This document shows positions 43,891-51,502 of a stretch of 64,000 nt of DNA, one piece after another. The notes below the pieces were generated by a model. That model ran no database searches. It saw nothing but the letters and a program-made list of their open reading frames with translations, and was not told the DNA's origin. The stretch is from NCBI GenBank assembly GCA_934636245.1, contig CAKUAI010000002.1, forward strand, positions 62,001 through 126,000, given 5' to 3'. The position numbers were made by a program, and so were the translations under genes. The stretch comes from an uncultured Coriobacteriales bacterium. GTDB taxonomy: Bacteria > Actinomycetota > Coriobacteriia > Coriobacteriales > UMGS124. Each line of letters starts with the position of its first letter. Positions within the stretch are counted from its first letter, which is position 1.

Positions 43891-43913
43891 AGCGCGAGGG
43901 CCGGCCGTTTTTT
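43891..43913 (+). repeat. Direct repeat, right copy, flanking the ATPase gene
   Basis: Identical over 23 bp to 42391-42413, with one extra T following. It lies 7 bp after the ATPase stop. Confidence 0.8.
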
Positions 43914-44019
43914 TGTCTCTCTATAAGGCTTGAGACGTGGGGACGCTGTGCCGCTCTGTCCAATTTTATGTGTTGCATCTAAACTGTCCTTGACACGTTG
44001 CGCGACGAGAGGGGGGGCG

Positions 44020-45609
44020 ATGATGGGACTGTATCTCAATCCGGGCAACCGTTCGATGCGGATGGATCGCAACAGCAGCATCTATGTTGACAAAAGTGGT
44101 CTGCTCGCCGCCCTCAATGCTCGTGTCAACAGGGGTGGAGAGCGTTATGTGTGTTCAAGCCGTCCCCGTCGGTTCGGCAAGACCATGGCGGCCAATATGT
44201 TGTGCGCCTATTACCAGCGCGGTATCGATTCGCATGCCCTGTTTGACGATCTCTCTGTTGCCCGTACGGCCGATTACGCCAAGCACCTTAACGCGTACGA
44301 TGTCGTATGGCTCGATATGCGCCAGCTGTTGAGCGCCGCGTCTTCTGCGTCCAATCTCCCTCAATACGTGACGTCAAAGATTGTTGGCGAGCTTGCGGTT
44401 GCATACCCTGATTGTGTTGACAAAAACTGTCCGACGTTGTTCGAGGCGTTTTCGCATGCCATCGCCGCAGATCCCGCGCACCCTGGCTTCATTTTTGTCA
44501 TTGACGAGTGGGACGCCCTGTTTCGCGAGGTTCCCTATGATCATGCTGCTCAGGAGGCGTACATCGGTTTTTTGCGCGACATGCTTAAAGACAAGCCGTA
44601 TGTTGCACTGGCGTATATGACGGGCATTCTTCCCATCAAGAAGTATGGAACGCACTCGGTTCTCAACATGTTCCAAGAGGCTTCCATGACCGACCCTGAG
44701 CCGCTGCAGGAATACATTGGGTTTACCCAGAGTGAGGTCGAGGCCTTGTGCTGCGAATGGGGGAGGGATTTCTCCGCCATACGCTCCTGGTACGACGGCT
44801 ATCTCCTGCACGGAAGCCACGTGTATAACCCATGTTCGGTCGTGAGCGCCATGATGCAGGGCACAATCAAAAGTTTCTGGTCTTCAACTGAGAGCTATGA
44901 GGCCTTGCGTCCCTACATTGACCTCGACCTCGAGGGCTTGCGACAGGATGTTGTGGCAATGCTTGGTGGGCAGCGTGTGCGTGTCGAAGTGGGCGGTTTT
45001 GCCAACGACATGGTGACGATGCGCGACCGCAATGATGTGCTGACGCTCCTTATCCACCTTGGGTACCTGGCCTATGATGCTCAGACGGCCGAGGCGTTTG
45101 TGCCAAACGAGGAGATTCACAAGGAGTTTGAAAACGCCTTGCGCAAAAGCCATCATCCCGAGCTTGCCAAGCTCGTCCTTGACTCGGATGCTTTGCTCCA
45201 GGCAACTCTTGATGGCAACGCATCTGCTGTGGCGCGTGCTTTGCAGCAGGCTCACTCTTCGGCTGCCGCGCCCTTGTTTTATAACAACGAGCAGGCCCTG
45301 AGGGCTGCTGTCAAGCTCGCGTACATCTCGGCGATTGATGAGTATGCGACCGTGGAGGAGCTGGCGAGCGGTAGGGGCTACGCAGGCCTCGTGTACCTGC
45401 CCAAACGGGGGTCGACCCTACCTGCCCTGCTTATCGAGCTCAAATGGAACAAGCCTGTGTGTGCGGCCATCGAGCAAATCAAGCAGCGTGATTACCCTGC
45501 CGTTTTGCGGCACTGGCACGGCGAGATCGTGCTGGTGGGCGTGTCATATGACGAGAAGACAGGAGAGCACGAAGCGCTGATTGAGCGGGTCGAAGTACCG
45601 CTCAACTAG
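44020..45609 (+). CDS. AAA-ATPase-like protein with C-terminal PD-(D/E)XK-type domain
   Basis: 529 residues from the ATG at 44020, behind a purine-rich GAGAGGGGG; the frame is open 30 codons further. NRSMRMDRNSSIYVDKSGLL and the Walker A-like SSRPRRFGKTMAANML (about 44-59) place it in the same family as the 21972-23648 gene. FIFVIDEWDALFREV near 160 is the Walker B region. The C-terminal GLVYLPKRGSTLPALLIELKWNKP fits the nuclease-like domain (ELKW in the place of ExK). The role is unknown. Together with the preceding ATPase it forms an accessory patch between two respiratory loci. Confidence 0.85.
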   Translation: MMGLYLNPGNRSMRMDRNSSIYVDKSGLLAALNARVNRGGERYVCSSRPRRFGKTMAANMLCAYYQRGIDSHALFDDLSVARTADYAKHLNAYDVVWLDMRQLLSAASSASNLPQYVTSKIVGELAVAYPDCVDKNCPTLFEAFSHAIAADPAHPGFIFVIDEWDALFREVPYDHAAQEAYIGFLRDMLKDKPYVALAYMTGILPIKKYGTHSVLNMFQEASMTDPEPLQEYIGFTQSEVEALCCEWGRDFSAIRSWYDGYLLHGSHVYNPCSVVSAMMQGTIKSFWSSTESYEALRPYIDLDLEGLRQDVVAMLGGQRVRVEVGGFANDMVTMRDRNDVLTLLIHLGYLAYDAQTAEAFVPNEEIHKEFENALRKSHHPELAKLVLDSDALLQATLDGNASAVARALQQAHSSAAAPLFYNNEQALRAAVKLAYISAIDEYATVEELASGRGYAGLVYLPKRGSTLPALLIELKWNKPVCAAIEQIKQRDYPAVLRHWHGEIVLVGVSYDEKTGEHEALIERVEVPLN

Positions 45610-45672
45610 GGCATGCGCTAGACGCTCTGGTGAAATGCGCGAAATCTTGCCGTGCTGAAAAAAGGTGCTTTT

Positions 45673-45695
45673 TGCATTGCGCTGTTGGCAATGCA
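45673..45695. terminator. Hairpin between convergent genes
   Basis: TGCATTGC (45673-45680) and GCAATGCA (45688-45695) form a perfect 8-bp stem in the 106-bp gap between the ATPase (plus) and LuxR (minus) genes. T-runs are misplaced, so termination is uncertain. Confidence 0.4.
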
Positions 45696-45715
45696 GGGCG
45701 AGCGAGAGGACTGCC

Positions 45716-47287
45716 CTACTCCTTCGCCTTCACCATGCGCTCGAGCTCCTTGCGGGAGTGCACGCCGAACTTGGTGTAGACGTGGCTGATGTGGGTGTGC
45801 ACGGTGGCGTTCGACACGCTGAGGCGCTGTGCGATGGTGGCCGCGTCGAGGTCGTCCACCAGCAGGGCGAACACCTCCGCCTCGCGGGCCGTGAGTCCGT
45901 GCGAGACGATGAGGCCGCTCAGGCGCTCGCGCTTTTCCCCGTCGAGGTCGCGCAGGCTCGTGGGCTGGCCGGCGGTGACGCTGATGACCTTCGCCCCCGC
46001 CGTGGGCAGGCACACGATGGTCACGATGAGCATGAGGAAGCCGATGGTCATGGCGACCTTGGGCTTGTCGAGCGGGGCCCACACGATCCAATAGACGATG
46101 ATGCGGGCAAGCGCTGCGCCCGCGTAGGTCATGGCGCGGATGATGTCGAAGGTGCGCGCGTCTTGGGCCTGGGGGCCGCGCGCCGTGCACACGTGGATGA
46201 CCCAGCACATGAGGTCGGCGAGCAAAAGGCCCACGAAGGTCAGACATACGCCCAGGTCGTCGAGGTAGCCGGCGTTGTGTTCGGGCAAAAACTCAAGCAG
46301 GATGGACAGGGCGCACAACGGCACGCACACCTGGCAGATGCGGTCGTAGCCGATGGGGTTCTTTGTCGACTGGAATGCCGCCGCGGCGAGGGCGAACACG
46401 ACGAGCACCGCCACGCATTGGAGCACGACGGCGATTGTGGGCAGGTCTTGGGGCAGGTGGTTGTACTGTCCGGCGTTGTTGAGGGCCCAGCCGCCCATGA
46501 GGAAGAGGCCCAGGGAGATGGCACCGTAGCGCCAGGCGTCCTTTTGCTTGATAGGAACGAGCGTCAGGCTCTTCTCGCCCGGACGCGACAGGTCGGCGTA
46601 GGGCACGCGCTCGTCTGCCATGCGCCCCAGCAGCAGCGTGACCACCGGCACCAGGGAGATGAGCAGGCCCGCTGCGATTCCCGATACGAAGGCGGCACAC
46701 ACGGTGATGGTTGCCGCCACCATGAAGGCGCCCGTGCACGCCACCACCGAGCGGGCGGGGGAGAGGCGCTTGAGCAGGCGCGACGCCTGCAGCACGGCGC
46801 AGGTTGAAGAGAAGGCGGCCAAGATGGCGCCGATGCATCCCAGGGTTATGACAAGACCCGAGTCGGGGGTCAGGGGCTGGCCCGCGTTTCCGGCCGTGCT
46901 TCCCAGTTCGATGCCGTCCGAGAGGCTGTCGAGAAAGGGGAGCGAGTCGGGTGTCGCCATGAGCGAGGCGCCGGCGAGCAGCGCCCCGCCCACCACGCCC
47001 ACGGCGGTGTGTGCCACGCCGTAGCGCAGTACGGCCTTCGCGCGCGGCTTGGTCCCGAAGGCGGCCTCTGCGAGATAGGTGAGCGCGGTTGCCACAAAGA
47101 AGGCGACGACGGAGCCGTCGGCGCTGAAGAGGGCCGCTCCCATGCCTGTGCCCAAGGGGGTCAGGAAGAGCGGGGTGTAGGTCCATGCCAAGGCGACGCC
47201 GATGGCAAGGGAGAACAACGCAAGCCATCGCCTGTCCTTGGACGCGAGCATTTCCATGGAGCTGCGAATGAATGCGGTGGGCTTCAC
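45716..47287 (-). CDS. LuxR-family regulator with multi-spanning membrane domain
   Basis: 523 residues from a GTG at 47287 preceded by GGAAGGAA. About 12 hydrophobic segments (residues about 22-430) and a C-terminal LuxR helix-turn-helix (LTAREAEVFALLVDDLDAATIA, VSNATVHTHISHVYTKFGVHS). It is divergent from the FAD reductase at 47624, repeating the layout of the 35006/37019 pair. It probably controls the reductase operon in response to the electron acceptor. Confidence 0.88.
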   Translation of the reverse strand: MKPTAFIRSSMEMLASKDRRWLALFSLAIGVALAWTYTPLFLTPLGTGMGAALFSADGSVVAFFVATALTYLAEAAFGTKPRAKAVLRYGVAHTAVGVVGGALLAGASLMATPDSLPFLDSLSDGIELGSTAGNAGQPLTPDSGLVITLGCIGAILAAFSSTCAVLQASRLLKRLSPARSVVACTGAFMVAATITVCAAFVSGIAAGLLISLVPVVTLLLGRMADERVPYADLSRPGEKSLTLVPIKQKDAWRYGAISLGLFLMGGWALNNAGQYNHLPQDLPTIAVVLQCVAVLVVFALAAAAFQSTKNPIGYDRICQVCVPLCALSILLEFLPEHNAGYLDDLGVCLTFVGLLLADLMCWVIHVCTARGPQAQDARTFDIIRAMTYAGAALARIIVYWIVWAPLDKPKVAMTIGFLMLIVTIVCLPTAGAKVISVTAGQPTSLRDLDGEKRERLSGLIVSHGLTAREAEVFALLVDDLDAATIAQRLSVSNATVHTHISHVYTKFGVHSRKELERMVKAKE

Positions 47288-47432
47288 GGCGTCGTTCCTT
47301 CCGGTGTCATTTGGGGCGACTGCTTGTCATTTTGTGGGCGACGGGCTCGTGCAAAGGCGGGTGAGCCGCGTCTCCCTATCGGGGTGCATTGTAGCGTGCG
47401 TATTTAACGAATTGAAGAACCCGCAGCTAGAT

Positions 47433-47454
47433 ATCTCAACAATAAGGTTGAGAT
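47433..47454. promoter_or_regulatory. Operator candidate between LuxR and FAD reductase genes
   Basis: ATCTCAAC, six bases, GTTGAGAT: a perfect 8-bp-arm palindrome in the middle of the 336-bp divergent gap. CTCAACTTCAACACC lies just downstream. The gap holds no other obvious structure. It is a candidate binding site for the LuxR protein. Confidence 0.55.
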
Positions 47455-47623
47455 GGCCGATTCTGCTCAACTTCAACACCTCATACGATGTGTCGGGCAC
47501 CTTGGTCGGGCTATTGTCCGAGCCGTCAGATGGGAACGCGCCCAGCGGGGCCACGCATCACGTGGCCCGTACCCACAGGGAGGGTGCAGGCGGGCGCCCC
47601 ACGTTGAAAAGGATGGATTGAAC

Positions 47624-49294
47624 ATGGCTAGTGAGCTCTCCCGCAGGAACTTCATCACCGGCGGCGTCGCGGTTGCAGCGGGCGCTGCCACCGTGGCTGC
47701 CAAGGCCGCCCTGGCCGGCGAGGCCGTCGACCCCACGCAGCCCTGGATCCCGGCTTGGGATGAGGAGTGCGACATCGTTGTCGCCGGCTATGGCGCAGCT
47801 GGCGTCACGGCCGCCATCAGCGCTTGCGAGCAGGGCATGAAGACCATCGTCCTCGAGAAGAGCCCCATCGAGGACGGCGGCAACTTTGGTTGCTCCACCT
47901 CCAACCTGCACGACACCTTCCGCTGCGACCTTGACGAGATCAAGACCAAGGCCAAGCGCATGAGCTTCTACTGCGTGCCCAACGAGGACGCCATCGACCA
48001 CCTCTGCGACTTCATGGTGCAGGATATGTACCCCTGGCTGACCGACGAGCTCGGCTTCAGCTTCTTCGAGGGCACCCGCGAGGGCTCCGCTCGTCACGCC
48101 ACCGACTCCGCCATCATGTTCTATCGCACGCCCGAGGGTCATCCCGGTGCCGGCTATGAGTTCTTCGCCGCTCTTTCCCAGATCGCCAAGGACAAGGGCG
48201 CCGAGGTGCGTCTCGGCTCGCCCATCACGGGTCTCGTGCAGAACCCGCTGACCCGCGAGGTCCTGGGCGTCGAGTACTCCGACGACGGCGGCGCCACCGT
48301 CAAGACCATCAAGGCCAAGCACGGTGTCATCATGTGCGTGGGCGGCTTTGAGAACAGCAAGATCAAGCAGGCCTGGTACAACCATGCCGGCATCTTCCAG
48401 CAGTGCTGGGGCACGCCCTACAACACCGGCGACGGCATCGACATCTGCTCGGCCGCCGGCGCCGCCATGTGGCACCTCGAGGGCTGCGAGTGGAGCGCCT
48501 GCGCCTACCGCCTGCCCTCCGAGGAGGTCGGCTGCGCCGTCTCCATGCCTGAGAAGGGCTACGACCCCTACACCACCACGTACTTCTGGGTCAACAAGTA
48601 CGGCTCGCGCTTCATGAACGAGCAGACCACGATGAACCACAACATCGGCAAGACCCCGCTCACCGACTGGACGCACAACAAGGGCAAGTATCCCAACGCC
48701 GACGAGTACCCCAACCTCCCCTTCTGGATGGTCTTCGACCAGAACATGTACGACAAGGTGCAGCTGTACCAGGGCACCGGCTACTGGGGCCTGCTCGACA
48801 CCTACTGCGCCGTCCAGGGCCTGCAGCCCACTGAGGGCTGGAACGACTACGCCCTCGACAAGGGCTGGATCGTCAAGGCCGACACCATCGAGGAGCTTGC
48901 CGCCAAGATGCAGGGCGTGAACCCTTCCAGCGAGGTCGAGACCTGCGACGCCGAGGGCCTCAAGGCTACCTTCGACGCCTACAACGCCGCCTGCAAGAAG
49001 GGCAAGGACGCCGACTTCGAGCGTTCTGCCGACTCCATGCAGGCTCTCTCGGAGGAGGGCCCGTACTACGCCATCGAGATGTGCTGCTCCTCGATCAACA
49101 CGCAGGGCGGCCCCTGGCACGACGGTTACAACCGCACGCTCGACGCTCAGGGCAACGTTATCCCCCGTCTGTACAACTGCGGCGAGTTCGGCTCCATCAA
49201 CGGCTTCGCCTACCTCATCGGCAACATCTGCGAGGCTCTGACGACCGGTCGTATTGCGGCCCTCGACTGTGCCGCTCTCGACCCGCAGGCCTAA
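47624..49294 (+). CDS. Tat-exported FAD-binding reductase (fumarate reductase-like)
   Basis: 556 residues from the ATG at 47624, after AAAGGATGG; the frame is open 57 codons upstream without signal-like sequence. Tat signal ELSRRNFITGGVAVAAGAAT, then the FAD-binding GxGxxG motif in CDIVVAGYGAAGVTAAISA, ending with LYNCGEFGSINGFAYLIGNI. It has no FMN or heme domain. The family reduces alpha,beta-unsaturated acids and similar acceptors outside the cell membrane. The tandem FMN-binding protein encoded 144 bp downstream is the likely electron donor. The acceptor is not predictable from sequence. Confidence 0.88.
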   Translation: MASELSRRNFITGGVAVAAGAATVAAKAALAGEAVDPTQPWIPAWDEECDIVVAGYGAAGVTAAISACEQGMKTIVLEKSPIEDGGNFGCSTSNLHDTFRCDLDEIKTKAKRMSFYCVPNEDAIDHLCDFMVQDMYPWLTDELGFSFFEGTREGSARHATDSAIMFYRTPEGHPGAGYEFFAALSQIAKDKGAEVRLGSPITGLVQNPLTREVLGVEYSDDGGATVKTIKAKHGVIMCVGGFENSKIKQAWYNHAGIFQQCWGTPYNTGDGIDICSAAGAAMWHLEGCEWSACAYRLPSEEVGCAVSMPEKGYDPYTTTYFWVNKYGSRFMNEQTTMNHNIGKTPLTDWTHNKGKYPNADEYPNLPFWMVFDQNMYDKVQLYQGTGYWGLLDTYCAVQGLQPTEGWNDYALDKGWIVKADTIEELAAKMQGVNPSSEVETCDAEGLKATFDAYNAACKKGKDADFERSADSMQALSEEGPYYAIEMCCSSINTQGGPWHDGYNRTLDAQGNVIPRLYNCGEFGSINGFAYLIGNICEALTTGRIAALDCAALDPQA

Positions 49295-49304
49295 GTAGGA
49301 GGCT

Positions 49305-49389
49305 GCGGAACCTCACGCGCCGCGTTCCGCGGAGCCTCACGTACGTCCAGTACGCTGCGGCCCCGTGCGCCTTGCGCGTGAGAACCCGC
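49305..49389 (+). repeat. Palindromic repeat, copy B5
   Basis: An 85-bp element 10 bp after the reductase stop. GCGGaacCTCACGCG (from 49305) pairs with CGCGTGAGaacCCGC (to 49389), followed by TTTT. The internal CGCGTTCC, the core CGTACGTCCAGTACG and GCGCCTTGC match B1 and B4, while the stem sequence is completely different. Confidence 0.85.
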
Positions 49390-49438
49390 TTTTAGAGGTA
49401 TGACGACGATGTCCTGCTGAGAAAGGGACAATGTAACT

Positions 49439-50035
49439 ATGGCAACGTATGTTGACGGACTGTACAAGGGTACGGCGCGCGGTATCGGCGGCAAGGTGAA
49501 CGTTGAGGCCGTCATCGAGGGTGGCCAGCTTGTGGACCTCGTGCTCGCGCGCCTCAAGGAGACGAGCGGCATCGGCCTGGATGCGGGCCCCATCGTGGCG
49601 AGCAACATCGTGGCTGCGGGCGGCCTCGACGGTGTGGACGGCGTGGCCGGCTGCACGGTGACCTCCAACGCCATCATCTCGGCCACCGAGCAGGCACTTG
49701 CTGCGGCTGAGGGCGGCTACAACGATGGCACCTTCACGGGCACCGCTCGCGGCATCGGCGGTCAGGTGAACGTGGCGGCGACCTTTGAGGCCGGCAAGCT
49801 GGCCGACTTCAAGCTCACTCGCCTCAAGGAGACGAGCGGAATCGGCCTGGATGCGGGCCCTCTGGTGGCCAACGCCATCCTCGAGGCCGGCACCTACGAG
49901 GGCGTTGACGGCATCGCCGGCTGCACGGTGACCTCCAACGCCATCCTCACCGCCGCCCAGATGGCCTTCGAGGCCGCCTCCGGCGCCAAGGCCTACGAGG
50001 ACTACCTCGCCGAGCAGGAGAAGGCAAGCAAGTAA
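49439..50035 (+). CDS. Tandem FMN-binding domain protein
   Basis: 198 residues made of two copies of one FMN-binding domain, exactly 90 residues apart. YKGTARGIGGKVNV/FTGTARGIGGQVNV, LKETSGIGLDAGP (39-51 and 129-141) and AGCTVTSNAI (70-79 and 160-169) occur in both. The GCTVTS motif corresponds to the SGATxT flavinylation site, where FMN is attached by ApbE through a threonine (probably Thr75 and Thr165). No signal peptide is visible, although the partner reductase has a Tat signal, so it may be exported bound to it. No apbE gene is in the window. Confidence 0.85.
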   Translation: MATYVDGLYKGTARGIGGKVNVEAVIEGGQLVDLVLARLKETSGIGLDAGPIVASNIVAAGGLDGVDGVAGCTVTSNAIISATEQALAAAEGGYNDGTFTGTARGIGGQVNVAATFEAGKLADFKLTRLKETSGIGLDAGPLVANAILEAGTYEGVDGIAGCTVTSNAILTAAQMAFEAASGAKAYEDYLAEQEKASK

Positions 50036-50074
50036 GACGAGCTTGTCGAGCGTTTACTGAATAGATGAGCGATG

Positions 50075-50116
50075 GAGCAGGGGACGCCATGCGGTGCCCC
50101 CTGCTCTCTTTGTTTT
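50075..50116 (+). terminator. Terminator of the FAD/FMN reductase operon
   Basis: GAGCAGGGG (50075-50083) pairs with CCCCTGCTC (50098-50106), followed by TCTTTGTTTT. It lies 40 bp after the stop and reaches the stop of the convergent radical SAM gene. Confidence 0.85.
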
Positions 50117-51047
50117 ACAGGTGTTTCAAGCTCGTTCGATATTCGCGCAGTGCGCCCTCTCCTATGTCAGACACAATGCGATCAAGCGTATCGACGAGCT
50201 GCGTGCGCTGTTCGGGCAAGTGTCCTGCGAGCTGCACGGGGTTCGATGCGCCCATCAGGGCGATTTGCACGGGGATGGCGAGATTCTCCACCAGTTCACG
50301 GATTTCCTGGTATTTCTCGACCTCTTTTTCCTCTGCCCAGGCACCTGCATGAATCTCACTGTAGAGGCGCGAACTGCGATAGACGGTGAGCATGTTCACG
50401 CCGATGAGCCAGGGATGCGTCTGGTTGAACGACTCGGCGCTTGCCCGCGCCCCTTCCAGGCCACGTCCCCTGCCCGATATTCCTGCCAGGTAGAAGAATG
50501 CGTAGCGCATGCCCGCCGCGTCGAGTCTGCGGCACTGTTCTACGATGTCGGCGGGCGTATACCCTTTGTCCATGAAAGCGAGGGCCTGGGCGTCTCCCGT
50601 TTCCACGCCGATGGTGAGTCCGTCGAAGCCTGCATGCGTCAGCTCTGCCAGCTCGTCGTCGGATTTGAGCGCTACGTCGGTTATGCGTGCGAAGCAGCCG
50701 ATGCTGTGGCAGCTGGGGAAGTAGCGCGTGACGAGCTCTGAAATCTTGAGGAGCCGGCCTGTCTCGAGGGCGAACGGGTTGGCCCCTGCCAGAAATACTC
50801 GGCACTGCTTTGGTTGCGATATGTCGAAGAGTCGTGCCTCGCCTTTGCGCCTGGGGTCGTGGTACCAGGCTTGGGCCTCGATGAGGTCCTGCTCGATATG
50901 CTCGAATTTTGCCATGCGAAACTTAAATGGCAAGTCCTCGTAAAGCGTGCAGAACTTGCACCGATGATGAGTGCAACCGGCTGTTGCCTCGATTATCAGC
51001 GAGTCTGCCTCATACGGCGGCCTCCATACGGTTCCCGTGTAGTGCAT
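50115..51047 (-). CDS. Radical SAM protein (CX4CX2C type)
   Basis: 310 residues from the ATG at 51047, chosen for the GGGAGGAG site 6 bp upstream; the frame opens 15 codons earlier. The cluster motif GCTHHRCKFCTLYED has CX4CX2C spacing, which is characteristic of one B12-domain-lacking radical SAM group rather than the usual CX3CX2C. GLTIGVETGDAQALAFMDKG and YAFFYLAGISGRGRG fit the SAM-binding barrel. The reaction is unknown. It is divergent from an HxlR-type regulator, which may control it. Confidence 0.85.
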   Translation of the reverse strand: MHYTGTVWRPPYEADSLIIEATAGCTHHRCKFCTLYEDLPFKFRMAKFEHIEQDLIEAQAWYHDPRRKGEARLFDISQPKQCRVFLAGANPFALETGRLLKISELVTRYFPSCHSIGCFARITDVALKSDDELAELTHAGFDGLTIGVETGDAQALAFMDKGYTPADIVEQCRRLDAAGMRYAFFYLAGISGRGRGLEGARASAESFNQTHPWLIGVNMLTVYRSSRLYSEIHAGAWAEEKEVEKYQEIRELVENLAIPVQIALMGASNPVQLAGHLPEQRTQLVDTLDRIVSDIGEGALREYRTSLKHL

Positions 51048-51151
51048 TGCTGCTCCTCCCATGTGTTCGCAGGTGGGTTGTGCGGTCATCATGGGCGATG
51101 TGCGACAATCTTTGAAGTACTGTCTTTATTTAGAGTACAGAAGGAGGGGAT

Positions 51152-51484
51152 ATGGCACGCAGGACAGGTGAAGAAGTCGAGCGTTGCCAGGCAATCTCGA
51201 CCATCCAGCGCATGATTGGCAGCAAGTGGAAAATCGAGATCCTGTTCTACGTGGCATTCCGCGATGTGCGCCATTTCGGCCAACTTCGACGCTGCATCGG
51301 CGGCATATCAGAGTCAACGCTTTCCAAACAGCTCCGCGAGCTTGTAGACGACGGCTTCCTCACCCGCATCGACCACGGCGAGGTCCCGCCCAATGTGGAA
51401 TACGCCCTCACCCCACGCGGCCAATCCTTCGTCCCCATCCTAAGCGCCATGAAGGAGTGGGGAGAGAAGGAGCTTGGCGTTTAG
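51152..51484 (+). CDS. HxlR-family winged-helix transcriptional regulator
   Basis: 110 residues, the full HxlR length, with AGAAGGAGGGG before the ATG. RCQAISTIQRMIGSKWKIEILFYV and HFGQLRRCIGGISESTLSKQLREL are typical of the family, as is the Cys near the N-terminus (Cys10) that can sense electrophiles or oxidants in some members. It is divergent from the radical SAM gene across 104 bp, suggesting local control. Confidence 0.92.
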   Translation: MARRTGEEVERCQAISTIQRMIGSKWKIEILFYVAFRDVRHFGQLRRCIGGISESTLSKQLRELVDDGFLTRIDHGEVPPNVEYALTPRGQSFVPILSAMKEWGEKELGV

Positions 51485-51502
51485 GGGGTGATGAGGCTTA
51501 TC

